NCBI RefSeq assembly: GCF_002954545.1 | Contig: NZ_MSCH01000003.1 | Span: 62,001-126,000 of the forward strand | Source: Psychrosphaera saromensis | GTDB lineage: Bacteria; Pseudomonadota; Gammaproteobacteria; Enterobacterales; Alteromonadaceae | Direction of reading: 5' to 3' | DNA length: 64,000 nt | Shown: positions 7,975 through 16,464 of the stretch, piece by piece | Layout of the letters: every line of letters begins with the position of its first letter | Position numbering within the stretch: the first letter of the stretch is position 1 | The notes under the pieces: model-generated | Databases searched by the model: none | Told to the model about the DNA's origin: nothing | Seen by the model: only the letters and a program-made list of their open reading frames with translations | Program-made: the position numbers and the translations under genes

Positions 7975-8356
7975 TAGCTCCATCTTAACGACGAGACTGC
8001 TAAATGACTTAGCAAACATGGATTGGAATCGCTGGATGCGAAAACGGATTTAATTAGGAAAGCAGGAGCTTTTTTGACAGGGAAACTAGGACCAACAGGG
8101 ACATGGATCGCAAGATGCGAAATGGATAGGCGAGTATTACGCCAAACCGAATTCAAGGAAAAAAAGGAAAGGACTGGCTGGATGCCATAGGGATTATAAA
8201 GGAAAGCGGGAAGCTTGTTGCAAGGAAAGGGAAAAAAGGGAAGGAAAGTCTAGGGATTGGGCAGCATGGAGCAAAAAGGAAGAACATACAGACGGATTTG
8301 TTTGGTAGGATGCCAAAAAGGAATATAAAGAAAGTAGCTGAGGCTACTTTTTTTAT
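7975..8356 (+). ncRNA. csrB: CsrB/RsmZ-type CsrA-sequestering RNA
   Basis: Non-coding RNA expected to titrate the translational regulator CsrA. Between 8020 and 8323 I count 28 GGA trinucleotides on the plus strand, many as AAGGAA, AGGGA, TGGATG or CGGAT, alternating with short A-rich or paired spacers. Such density is the hallmark of CsrB/CsrC/RsmY/RsmZ RNAs. A stem AAAGTAGC/GCTACTTT with seven Ts ends the transcript near 8354. The 5' end is a guess: TACTAT around 7970-7975 could be the -10 element. No ORF with a ribosome binding site overlaps it; a 63-codon reading on the other strand is an accident of the purine-rich composition. A GacA/UvrY-type box lies at 7796. The predicted length of about 375 nt fits CsrB. 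Confidence 0.88.
8331..8354 (+). terminator. Intrinsic terminator of the CsrB-like RNA
   Basis: Perfect 8-bp stem AAAGTAGC/GCTACTTT with a TGAG loop and a run of seven Ts. Confidence 0.9.
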
Positions 8357-8498
8357 GCCTGTAATTTAAGATTTGTATCCTTATTTATTAACGTATCTAC
8401 CGATTAAAGTACTTACCGATTTAAATATCTATCGCATTCAAGCCATATTATTTAACTATCTTATAAATGCCTTGTTCCAATGTCTTTATTGAAAATAC

Positions 8499-9362
8499 CT
8501 AGGAACTTTGCAGGTAGCCCTGCCACTGAGCTTCATATTCACTCATACGTTTATGCTTTTTACCTGCTTGGTGACTTGTTTTCTCTTGTTCAGTTTCAAA
8601 TGGTCCTGCATGGCAAATGTCACAACCTAGCTCGCCGAATAAAGTCGGTAGAGGATTCATCGCTGGGAATAAGTCTAACCTAGCCTCTCTATTGTGGTTT
8701 GATGTCCATACATAAGTTAAAGAGGCGGTATCTTTTACATGTTTGTCTCTATCCACATTCCTAATTTTATAACCAGGGAACTGTTCCGTTATAAATTCCA
8801 TTGAGCCAATACAGCTAAGCTCAGTCTCTTTTGTTAAGGAATACTCAATATCCCATTCAATATAAGGTTTAACGTCTTTGGAACTGATATAAGCTAACTG
8901 AGCGCCATCTTGTGCTAATAAACAATCAAAGCTGTTGATTAAAAATAATCTTAACAACCTTCTGTTAATTGTATTAATACTCAAAAATTGTTCACTGCTT
9001 TGAGAGCCGATTTGGGTGCGAGTTTTAGTATGTTGCTGAAATTCACCTTGGCTGGAGAAATTAGGCACTAAAGGGAATTGAAAAATAACTAAGTCGTATT
9101 CTTGGGTTAATTGGCGAACCTTATCTAAATCAGTGATATCAAATTCAGTCACGACCTGACAATCAACCTCGTTTAATACGCCGTCACTTTGTTTCTGTAA
9201 GTAATCTAAGTGCTCACTGCCATATTTACTGGTTAACTCATTTACTGAGTCCAATACCGTAGCGGTAAGTTTTTTAGGTTTGTAATTGTCAAATATAGAT
9301 CGAGAAAAAGATAGATCACCGTCGCCAATTGTTAGAACTGACCACTCCTTATTAATTACCAT
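8499..9362 (-). CDS. BMT5-like (DUF2431) Rossmann methyltransferase with C-terminal zinc finger
   Basis: The N-terminal 200 residues match the DUF2431 fold first defined by the yeast 25S rRNA uridine-N3 methyltransferase Bmt5: an SAM-binding loop VLTIGDGDLSFSRS, a strand-end ATVLD, and a DLVIFQFP strand followed by NTINRRLLRLFLINSFDCL. The last 50 residues carry a U1-type C2H2 zinc finger, C-x2-C-x13-H-x5-H (CDIC ... HQAGKKH), of a sort usually seen on RNA-binding proteins. A role in RNA methylation is plausible but the bacterial substrate is unknown. Start is the ATG at 9362. It stands alone between the CsrB-like RNA and the amtB terminator. Confidence 0.82.
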   Translation of the reverse strand: MVINKEWSVLTIGDGDLSFSRSIFDNYKPKKLTATVLDSVNELTSKYGSEHLDYLQKQSDGVLNEVDCQVVTEFDITDLDKVRQLTQEYDLVIFQFPLVPNFSSQGEFQQHTKTRTQIGSQSSEQFLSINTINRRLLRLFLINSFDCLLAQDGAQLAYISSKDVKPYIEWDIEYSLTKETELSCIGSMEFITEQFPGYKIRNVDRDKHVKDTASLTYVWTSNHNREARLDLFPAMNPLPTLFGELGCDICHAGPFETEQEKTSHQAGKKHKRMSEYEAQWQGYLQSS

Positions 9363-9434
9363 ATGTGTTAATTACCACTATTCTAATTTATGCAATTGGC
9401 ATTATGCCTAATTCTGGTAGTAAACGACAGACAC

Positions 9435-9460
9435 AAAAAAGCCGTCACTAGGACGGCTTT
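9435..9460 (-). terminator. Intrinsic terminator of glnK-amtB
   Basis: Stem of 9 bp (AAAGCCGTC/GACGGCTTT) 25 bases past the amtB stop; on the minus strand it runs into a tract of six Ts. Confidence 0.9.
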
Positions 9461-9484
9461 AAGATAATACTAGAATACTAAATA

Positions 9485-10771
9485 TTAGTTATTTGCATTC
9501 ACAAATTCAGGATAAGCTTCTATGCCACATTCTGAACGGTCAACACCTTCGTATTCCTGCTCTTCTGTAACACGAATACCAATCACTGCTTTAAGAATTG
9601 CCCAAACGATAAGGCTTGTGCCAAATACCCAAACAAAGATTGTTGCTGCACCAATTAGCTGACCAGAGAATGACGCCCCGCCATCTTCAGTTAATGGGTT
9701 AGTCAAAGGAACTAACATTAAACCTAAGAAGCCAACAACACCGTGCACTGAGATAGCGCCTACTGGATCATCAATTTTCAATTTATCTAATGCTAATATA
9801 GAACCAACAACTAGCAATCCACCAATAGCACCAAACAATGTTGCTTGTAATGCAGTAGGAGTAGAAGGTTCAGCTGTAATTGCAACTAGACCTGCTAGCG
9901 CACCGTTAAGTGCCATCGTTAAATCTGCTTTTTTGAACAATATCGCACTTAATACTAATGCTGCAATTGAACCACCTGCCGCTGCTGCGTTAGTGTTTAA
10001 AAATACCATAGCAACTGAGTTTGCATTACCGATATCGCCAAGTTTTAACACTGAGCCACCGTTGAAGCCAAACCAACCCATCCATAAAATGAACGTACCT
10101 AATGTTGCCATTGGCATGTTTGCACCAGGGATTGCATTTACTTTTCCGTCTTTAGTGTATTTACCCTTACGAGCGCCTAACAACAATACACCAGCTAATG
10201 CAGCTGAAGCACCGGCCATATGAACAATACCAGAACCGGCAAAGTCAGAGAAACCTAAATCACCAAGTGTATACATACCAAATACAGATGCACCGTTCCA
10301 AGTCCAAGCACCTTCCATTGGATAAATGAACCCAGTCATTACAACTGCAAATGCTAAGAATGACCAAAGCTTCATACGCTCAGCAACGGCACCAGATACA
10401 ATTGACATAGCGGTTGCAACAAATACAACTTGGAAGAAGAAATCTGATGCACTAGAGTAAATTGAATCGCCAGCAAAACCATCTTCACGTGCTGCAAACT
10501 CACCAAGCGTTGCTTCAACGTCTACGGTTTCAATTCCAGCTAGGAACAGGCTACCGTCATACATGATTGAATAGCCAACGATTAAATACATAGTGCAAGA
10601 TATAGCGTATAAGGCTACATTTTTAGTAAGAATTTCTGTTGTGTTTTTAGCACGAACTAAACCAGCTTCTAACATAGAGAAACCAGCAGCCATCCACATA
10701 ACCAATGCTCCACAAACTAAAAAGTAGAATGTGTCCATTGCATATTGGAGGTGAAAAATATTTTGTTCCAT
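9485..10771 (-). CDS. amtB: Ammonium transporter AmtB
   Basis: Inner-membrane ammonia channel, expected trimer with 11 helices, 428 residues. The family signature DFAGSGIVHMAGASAALAG is present with the conserved pore His, as is the second pore His region (ISVHGVVGFLG), and the N-terminal ALVMWMAAGFSMLEAGLVRAKN-type segment. I place the start at the ATG at 10771, which follows GGGGAAT and lies 10 bases after the glnK stop; a longer reading to 10807 would overlap glnK with no site. AmtB is normally closed by GlnK when nitrogen becomes plentiful, and the gene order glnK-amtB reflects that pairing. Confidence 0.96.
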   Translation of the reverse strand: MEQNIFHLQYAMDTFYFLVCGALVMWMAAGFSMLEAGLVRAKNTTEILTKNVALYAISCTMYLIVGYSIMYDGSLFLAGIETVDVEATLGEFAAREDGFAGDSIYSSASDFFFQVVFVATAMSIVSGAVAERMKLWSFLAFAVVMTGFIYPMEGAWTWNGASVFGMYTLGDLGFSDFAGSGIVHMAGASAALAGVLLLGARKGKYTKDGKVNAIPGANMPMATLGTFILWMGWFGFNGGSVLKLGDIGNANSVAMVFLNTNAAAAGGSIAALVLSAILFKKADLTMALNGALAGLVAITAEPSTPTALQATLFGAIGGLLVVGSILALDKLKIDDPVGAISVHGVVGFLGLMLVPLTNPLTEDGGASFSGQLIGAATIFVWVFGTSLIVWAILKAVIGIRVTEEQEYEGVDRSECGIEAYPEFVNANN

Positions 10772-10781
10772 TGTTATTCCC

Positions 10782-11120
10782 CTATATCGCTTCGTCGTCA
10801 GTTTCACCAGTACGGATACGTACGGCTTGAGCTAGATCTACTACGAATATTTTACCATCACCGATTTTACCAGTGTTAGCTGCCTCGGCGATTACTTCAA
10901 CTAAACGCTCTGCATTTTCATCTGATGTAGCAATTTCTAGTTTTACTTTAGGTAGGAAATCTACTTGATATTCCGCACCACGATATAGCTCTGTGTGACC
11001 CTTTTGACGACCAAAACCTTTAACTTCAGTTACTGTAAGTCCTTCAACTCCGACTTCACTGATGGCTTCGCGTACATCATCCAGTTTAAATGGCTTGATT
11101 ATGGCTGTTACCAGTTTCAT
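10782..11120 (-). CDS. glnK: Nitrogen regulatory protein P-II (GlnK)
   Basis: Trimeric P-II signal protein of 112 residues, sensing 2-oxoglutarate, ATP and ADP. It begins with the canonical [19 protein letters not shown], carries the T-loop Tyr of [12 protein letters not shown] that is uridylylated by GlnD, and ends with GKIFV and the basic VRIRTGE signatures. It is the first gene of glnK-amtB, which supports GlnK rather than GlnB. A sigma-54 promoter and NtrC sites lie upstream, consistent with induction in nitrogen limitation. Confidence 0.95.
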   Translation of the reverse strand: MKLVTAIIKPFKLDDVREAISEVGVEGLTVTEVKGFGRQKGHTELYRGAEYQVDFLPKVKLEIATSDENAERLVEVIAEAANTGKIGDGKIFVVDLAQAVRIRTGETDDEAI

Positions 11121-11162
11121 TGTTATTCCTTAGTCTATTTTTTTTATTATCAAAGAAACTAA

Positions 11163-11178
11163 AGGAAGATCAATGCCA
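11163..11178 (-). promoter_or_regulatory. Candidate sigma-54 promoter of glnK-amtB
   Basis: On the minus strand TGGCATTGATCTTCCT fits TGGCAY-N5-TTGCW with the GG and the last C of the -12 element at the right 12-base spacing; the single mismatch is C for G in TTGC. The transcript would start near 11151, about 30 bases before the glnK start. Confidence 0.65.
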
Positions 11179-11240
11179 GTAATGTAAGTAACTGTTATAT
11201 AAAATTATTCCGAAAAGGAAAGGCGTTAATTAATTACAAT

Positions 11241-11280
11241 TGCACCATATTGGGATATTTGAATGTACAGTTATGGTGCA
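11241..11280. promoter_or_regulatory. NtrC (GlnG) enhancer sites upstream of glnK
   Basis: Two sites fit TGCACC-N5-GGTGCA. TGTACAGTTATGGTGCA (11264-11280) matches 10 of 12 half-site bases, and TGCACCATATTGGGATA (11241-11257) has one perfect half. A third half-site, TGCACC, lies at 11290. They are about 90-140 bases upstream of the presumed transcription start, the usual enhancer distance for sigma-54 promoters. Confidence 0.68.
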
Positions 11281-11305
11281 CTATTAACGTGCACCTTTGT
11301 GCGAA

Positions 11306-12405
11306 CTAATTTGGGGATTTAACGACTGGGAACACAGACCAAACAGCTGTGTTAATGTCAATTTTTACCGATTGATTTAAAAATGAATTTGGGGTTTTTA
11401 CAACGATAGTTTGCCCTAACCATTGAACCTGCGATTCATAGAACTCACCAGCAAAACGTTCGTTTGTTACTACAACATGAGAATCATCAGACAAAGTTAA
11501 TTTAAGCTGGTGTGGCCTAATATAAACATCCACTTCATCTTCAACTTGTAACGACATTACGCTAAGTAAATCTTTATCACCGGCATAAGCGATATCACCT
11601 AATTCTGATAACAGAACAAGCGCCGATGCCACTTTACAGCGCAACCATAAACCTTGCCCTAGAAATTCAGCGACAAATCGGGTTTGTGGATAATTAAACA
11701 AACGTTCGGCATGATCTATCTGCTCAATTTTTCCTTTATTTAACACGGCAATTTTGTCACAAAAAGCAAATGCTTCATCTTGGTTATGCGTTACAAATAA
11801 AGCCGCAATGTTATGTTGCTTCAATAACGCACGAATATCGTTTATCAGCTCAAAGCGAAATTGCGGGTCGATATTTGAAAAGGATTCATCAAACAACAGC
11901 AACTCAGGCTCACACGCTAATGCTCTAACAATTGCAATTCGTTGTTGTTGCCCACCGGATAATTCATGTGGATATCTATCGGAATATTCCGCCATCTTTA
12001 TTAACTCTAATAAAGAGTCGACTTTGGCTGTCCTTGCAGATCTGATAGCTTGTCTAAACCAAAAGCCACATTTTGTGCCACAGTTAAATGCGGGAATAAC
12101 GCATAGTCTTGAAAAATAAGACCTATCTTTCTATCTTCAGTCGCTATGTTAATACTCGTATTACCGTGACGGTTAATACCAAGAACTTGTTTGCCACCAA
12201 TGATGATGTCACCAGAGACATCATCTAATAATCCAGCAATGGCTTTGAGCACTGTGCTTTTTCCACCGCCAGATGGACCAAACAAGGCAACGATTTCCCC
12301 AGAATTAACTTGTAACTCGAGCTCATCAATTATTTGAATCTTGCCTTGGGAGCTTGCAGAGCTTTTATAACTGACATTTAACTTAGATAAGCTCAATACT
12401 GACAT
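11306..12405 (-). pseudogene. fbpC: Ferric iron ABC transporter ATPase (FbpC/FutC), frameshifted
   Basis: ATP-binding subunit expected to power the adjacent iron importer. It is split into two frames. The first (12405 down to a stop at 12007) holds Walker A GPSGGGKST and the Q-loop LIFQDYALFPH; the second holds the ABC signature LSGGQQQR, Walker B LLLFDES, the switch His (VTHNQDE) and a C-terminal regulatory domain. Aligned to the family pattern, the two halves join without loss at KLSDLQGQP/KVDSLLEL if one base is restored in an AAA run near 12023-12025. This is either a real one-base deletion or a homopolymer sequencing error. No slippery heptamer supports programmed frameshifting. The start is the ATG at 12405; a TTG at 12423 is possible. 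Confidence 0.85.
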
Positions 12406-12432
12406 GGTAATAATTCCATACAAAGGTTCACT

Positions 12433-14229
12433 CTATTTGCCATTCACTCTATTTTGAATCACTTTACTTGAGTCAATGTTAGTTGAGTCAATGCTACTTG
12501 AGTCAATGCTACTTGAGTCAATAGAACGGTTTAAAATTAACAAAGGGATAAGGCCAACTAATACTATCAAAATTGCGCCTAATGCGGCTAACTCAAGTTG
12601 CTCGTCACTGGCATATTGATATACATAAGTCGGTAACGTTTGGAAGTCAAAAGGCTGTAATAACAAAGCAGCTGGTAACTCTTTCATACTCTCAACAAAA
12701 ATAAGCAGCGCTGCAACCATTGCACTTTTTCGCACTAACGGTATATGTACTTTCTTTAATAAACTTCCCCCATTAGTTCCCATAGTTTTGGCTACCATAT
12801 CCAACGACGGACTTATTTTTTCATAACTCGATTCTAAGGTTTTATTGGCAATCGCAATAAATCGCACCAAGTGAGCAAAGATAATAGCAATGACAGAGCC
12901 GCTTAATAACAGACCAGGCGCAGAAAACCCCAACCAAATCGCAAGATCATTCATTTGTATATCTAAAAAGGTTAATGGCACTAATACGCCAATCGCCATC
13001 ACAGTCCCAGGAATTGCGTAACCAGAACTAGCGGCCTTTAATGAAAATGCTTGTACCTTGTTTGGTTTAACTCGGTATGCATAATTGAGTATTAACGATA
13101 AAAGTAACGCTAACAGCGCAGTAATAAAAGCAATGCCTGCACTGTTGAGGGCAAACTCAAACACTTGTGTACTCCAAGATTGCTCAAAGTAATTTACCGC
13201 ATATTGCAGCAATACAAACACAGGGACGATAAAAGCAACAAACAAAATAACTGAACAAAAACTAACAGCAAATACGGTTTGTTTTTTACTCAATTTATAA
13301 GTCAGTGACTGCTGACTTACTTTGGCATCATTACTGCTTTTTTGTTTTCCTTTTTGTAATTGCTCCAGGAACAAAAGTACAAAAACCCCCATAACCATAA
13401 TAGATGACAACTTGGCGGCGCTGGCTAAATCATAATGTCCTAACCATGTATCGTAAACGGCTGTGGTTAAGGTACTGACAGCAAAGTAATTAACGGTAGC
13501 AAAGTCCGCCATACTTTCCATCATGACTAAAGCGCAACTGGCAACAATAGCGTTTCTTGCTAAAGGTAAAGACACTTGCATAAAACACTTAAAAGGTGAC
13601 TTACCTAGCACTCTTGCCGCTTGGGTTAACGTGGCATTTTGCTCAAGAAAGCTCGCTCTAACCATCAAATACACATAAGGATATAACACCAAAGACAGCA
13701 TAACCGCAGCACCAGATAAGCTACGAATGTCAAAAAACCAATAATCATTCACACTTGTCCACCCAAACCAGTCTCTAAGAGCTACCTGGATAGGTCCAGC
13801 GTAATCTAATAAATCAGTGTAAGTGTAAGCCACTAGATAAGCCGGCATAGCAAGGGGTAAAACTAATGCCCAATTAAAAAAGCGTTTTCCCCAAAAGTCA
13901 CAATTGGCAATCAGCCACGCTAACGGTATGCCAATGATTAAAACTAAAGTGCCAACAGAACCCATTAATAACACGGTGTTTATTACGTAATCGGTTAATA
14001 CGGTTTCTCTTATGTGAGCAAAACTATCGCCGCTGCTAGAGAATGCTTCAAATAGCAAAGTGATTAATGGTAACGCCATCACTAGTGCTAATAAAAAACT
14101 TATAATTTTGACGTGTTTAAAACTCGGCAATCGATAAGCCAATTTTGATAAGAATGTGTTTGAGGAGGAAGGTGAAACACCAACGGAGGTTACTTTGTTA
14201 ATAACGTCCGTTGGCTTTAAATCATTCAT
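12433..14229 (-). CDS. fbpB: Ferric iron ABC transporter permease (fused double domain)
   Basis: Inner-membrane permease of 598 residues with two tandem BPD_transp_1 domains (about 70-290 and 330-570) and roughly twelve helices; both halves have the EAA-type loop for the ATPase (ARVLGKSPFKCFMQVSLPLAR and a second at VAKTMGTNGGSLLKKVHIPL). This fused form is typical of FbpB/FutB iron(III) permeases. It lies between the binding protein and ATPase genes. The extreme C-terminus is unusual: four near-identical 15-base units at 12466-12525 encode a run of SSIDS repeats. Confidence 0.92.
   Translation of the reverse strand: MNDLKPTDVINKVTSVGVSPSSSNTFLSKLAYRLPSFKHVKIISFLLALVMALPLITLLFEAFSSSGDSFAHIRETVLTDYVINTVLLMGSVGTLVLIIGIPLAWLIANCDFWGKRFFNWALVLPLAMPAYLVAYTYTDLLDYAGPIQVALRDWFGWTSVNDYWFFDIRSLSGAAVMLSLVLYPYVYLMVRASFLEQNATLTQAARVLGKSPFKCFMQVSLPLARNAIVASCALVMMESMADFATVNYFAVSTLTTAVYDTWLGHYDLASAAKLSSIMVMGVFVLLFLEQLQKGKQKSSNDAKVSQQSLTYKLSKKQTVFAVSFCSVILFVAFIVPVFVLLQYAVNYFEQSWSTQVFEFALNSAGIAFITALLALLLSLILNYAYRVKPNKVQAFSLKAASSGYAIPGTVMAIGVLVPLTFLDIQMNDLAIWLGFSAPGLLLSGSVIAIIFAHLVRFIAIANKTLESSYEKISPSLDMVAKTMGTNGGSLLKKVHIPLVRKSAMVAALLIFVESMKELPAALLLQPFDFQTLPTYVYQYASDEQLELAALGAILIVLVGLIPLLILNRSIDSSSIDSSSIDSTNIDSSKVIQNRVNGK
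12466..12525. repeat. Four 15-bp tandem units in the 3' end of fbpB
   Basis: Units of the form ACTTGAGTCAATGCT repeat four times with one or two changes. They are in frame and add SSIDS-type residues to the cytoplasmic tail of the permease, so copy-number change would lengthen the tail without breaking the gene. Confidence 0.85.
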
Positions 14230-14304
14230 TTACAGCTCATGTATTTACGCTAGCGTGTATTACTCATCCGTTATAATACAGATTCATTAATACCGACAAC
14301 TCAT

Positions 14305-15312
14305 TTATAGGTCGAACTTTACTTTATCAACTAACTTTAACGCAGCTTCTCTATATTCTGCAACTTTAGTTAACGGTAAAGTATCTTCTTTAAACTCCCC
14401 CCAACTTAACATTATCTCTGCAGGTTTTACTGCTGGGTTAACAGGGTATTCCATGTTGACCGACGCATACGTTTGCTGCGCTTTTTCTGAGGATAAGAAA
14501 GTTAACAATTGTAGAGCGTTTGATTTATTAGGTGCGTATTTAGTGATCACAGCGCCAGAAACATTAACATGTGAACCACGATCATTCTGATTTGGATAAA
14601 CAATGTTTACTGCATCAGCCCAAGGTTTTTGCTCTGCATTTTCAAGCATCTTACCGTAGTAATAACTATTACCTAAAGACACATCACACAAGCCTTCTTT
14701 AATTGCTTTAACTTGCGCTCTATCGTTTCCTTGTGGCTTACGTGCCAAGTTTGCTTTAACACCTTGTAGCCAAGTTTGAGTTTCAGCTTCACCTTTATGA
14801 GCAATCATAGAAGCAATTAATCCTAAATTATAAGGATGCTTACCACTGCGAGTACATACTTTGCCTTTAAACTCAGGTGCCGCTAATGACTCATACGTTA
14901 ATGCTTGAGGGTTACTCACTCTGGTTTTAGATGCATAAATATTACGAATACGTTTAGTTAATGCAATCCATTGACCTTGATCGTCACGAAAATGAGCTGG
15001 GACATTTTTATCAATATTGCTACTTTCAATTGTTGAAGTTAAGCCTTCATCTTTTAATTGCAGTAACTTATTAAAATCAGACGTTAAAACCACATCAGCA
15101 GGACTGTACTTCCCTTCGCGTTTAAGGCGTTCAATCAAACCTTTTTTGGCGAACACCACTTTGGTTTGAATACCCGTTTCTACTGTGAATTTTTCTAATA
15201 TTGGGTCTATTAAAAACGACTGTCTAAAAGAATAAATATTAACCGTTTGTGTAGTTTCTGCTAAAACGCCAAATGTACCTAATGCTAAAAAAGCTAATAT
15301 TAATTTTTTCAT
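14305..15312 (-). CDS. fbpA: Ferric iron-binding periplasmic protein (FutA/FbpA)
   Basis: Periplasmic iron(III)-binding component of 335 residues with a cleavable signal peptide (KKLILAFLALGTFGVLAET). It belongs to the bacterial transferrin family: an N-terminal VNIYSFRQ strand whose Tyr is a typical ligand, and the tyrosine cluster NSYYYGKM at about residue 230, which supplies iron ligands in FutA. It is the first gene of the transporter operon, with the permease 75 bases downstream. A Fur-type palindrome lies 34 bases before the start, so iron repression is expected. Confidence 0.92.
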   Translation of the reverse strand: MKKLILAFLALGTFGVLAETTQTVNIYSFRQSFLIDPILEKFTVETGIQTKVVFAKKGLIERLKREGKYSPADVVLTSDFNKLLQLKDEGLTSTIESSNIDKNVPAHFRDDQGQWIALTKRIRNIYASKTRVSNPQALTYESLAAPEFKGKVCTRSGKHPYNLGLIASMIAHKGEAETQTWLQGVKANLARKPQGNDRAQVKAIKEGLCDVSLGNSYYYGKMLENAEQKPWADAVNIVYPNQNDRGSHVNVSGAVITKYAPNKSNALQLLTFLSSEKAQQTYASVNMEYPVNPAVKPAEIMLSWGEFKEDTLPLTKVAEYREAALKLVDKVKFDL

Positions 15313-15345
15313 ATAATAGAGAATCCAATGAGTGAGCTATTGCAA

Positions 15346-15362
15346 TTGAGAATTATTCTCAA
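15346..15362. promoter_or_regulatory. Fur box upstream of the iron transporter operon
   Basis: TTGAGAATTATTCTCAA is a perfect 17-bp palindrome of the 7-1-7 Fur type (compare TGATAAT-A-ATTATCA), within an AT-rich stretch between fbpA and the divergent mgsA. Its place 34 bases before fbpA and next to an iron importer supports Fur control. Confidence 0.78.
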
Positions 15363-15471
15363 CAATTCTAGCAAGGGATGATAAAAAGTACAGAATTAAA
15401 TTTGATTTAAAAACAAAAAACAGTCATTTTTATAACTCATTAAAAATAATAATAAAATAAGAGATTGTTTG

Positions 15472-15900
15472 ATGATTAAAAATATTGCGCTTGTAGCACA
15501 CGACAAAAAAAAACCAGAAATTATTGCCTGGGCTAAAAGACATCAAGATAAGTTAATTAAACACAACTTATATGGCACCGGCACAACTGGGAAATTAATT
15601 AAAGAAGCGGTTCCTGGACTAGATATTACGCCATTAAAAAGTGGCCCTTTAGGTGGCGATCAGCAACTCGGTGCTATGATCTGTGAGGGCAAATTAGACA
15701 TTCTGTTTTTCATAATAGATCCTATGACTCCACAACCACACGATGTTGATATTAAAGCACTATTGCGTTTATCAACTATGTATAACTGCGTGGTCGCCTG
15801 TAACTTTGCAACCGCTGACTTTGTTATTGAGAGTCCGCTATTTGAAGAGCCACAAGTACACGCTACCGATTTTAGTGAATATGCTGATAGAAGTATTTAA
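15472..15900 (+). CDS. mgsA: Methylglyoxal synthase
   Basis: Converts dihydroxyacetone phosphate to methylglyoxal and phosphate, a bypass of lower glycolysis used when phosphate is short. The 142-residue protein has the family core: IALVAHDKKK at the N-terminus, LYGTGTTG, the phosphate-binding SGPLGGDQQLG with the catalytic Asp, and the IDPMTPQPHDVDIKALLR loop with the second catalytic Asp and His. Start is the ATG at 15472; the TTG three bases earlier is less likely. It is divergent from the iron operon, and the ABC ATPase gene begins 3 bases after its stop. Confidence 0.95.
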   Translation: MIKNIALVAHDKKKPEIIAWAKRHQDKLIKHNLYGTGTTGKLIKEAVPGLDITPLKSGPLGGDQQLGAMICEGKLDILFFIIDPMTPQPHDVDIKALLRLSTMYNCVVACNFATADFVIESPLFEEPQVHATDFSEYADRSI

Positions 15901-15903
15901 TTT

Positions 15904-16464
15904 ATGCTGACATGTTTTTCTATAGTAAAACGATATGGTTCAAAGCCTATTATTAATAACTTCAGTCATGACTTTACAACTAACAACACAAAAGTTATTG
16001 GCCCAAATGGCAGTGGTAAATCAACCTTACTAAGATTATTAGCTGGTTTAGAAATGCCAACTAAGGGCAAGATAAATAGCTCGGCGCCATTAACCGAATT
16101 AATATCGATAAGCTCTGACAGCATTACCCCACCAGAGTTTTTATCTACAGCTGAAGTCACTGAGCTATTTCAACGCTATAGCCATTTTGATAACACCTAT
16201 TACCAAAATGTTATTAAGCAGTTGGACCTTGGTGAATTTGAACATAAAAAGTTTGCTAAGCTATCTTCAGGGACAAAGAAGAAATTTTCTGTTCTTTGGG
16301 CTTTATCGCAACATTCAGAAATATTAATTTTGGATGAACCCTTTGCCAGTTTAGATCAAGACAGCCAGAGCGTTTTCAAAAAAATCATCCAGGCAGATGA
16401 CAGAAAATTAATCTTTGTCGACCACGAAAATATTTTAGACTTTGATGACTCCGTGCATGTTTAG
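15904..16464 (+). CDS. Small ABC transporter ATP-binding protein
   Basis: Compact ATPase domain of 186 residues. It has Walker A IGPNGSGKST, an altered signature LSSGTKKK instead of LSGGQ, Walker B ILILDEPFASLD, and a shortened end with FVDHEN in the switch-His position. Signatures of the SxGxKKK kind occur in ATPases of the CcmA and ABC-2 export class, so this is probably an exporter or a drug/heme-type pump rather than an importer. The downstream membrane protein starts inside its last codons and is the likely permease. Substrate unknown. Confidence 0.85.
   Translation: MLTCFSIVKRYGSKPIINNFSHDFTTNNTKVIGPNGSGKSTLLRLLAGLEMPTKGKINSSAPLTELISISSDSITPPEFLSTAEVTELFQRYSHFDNTYYQNVIKQLDLGEFEHKKFAKLSSGTKKKFSVLWALSQHSEILILDEPFASLDQDSQSVFKKIIQADDRKLIFVDHENILDFDDSVHV

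Noticed and set aside
7965-8156. Minus-strand 63-codon reading frame
   Set aside because: No ribosome binding site, and it lies over the GGA-rich RNA, whose purine bias creates open frames on the other strand.
12007-12040. Programmed -1 frameshift in fbpC
   Set aside because: No X-XXY-YYZ slippery heptamer or following stem is evident; a one-base loss in AAA is simpler.
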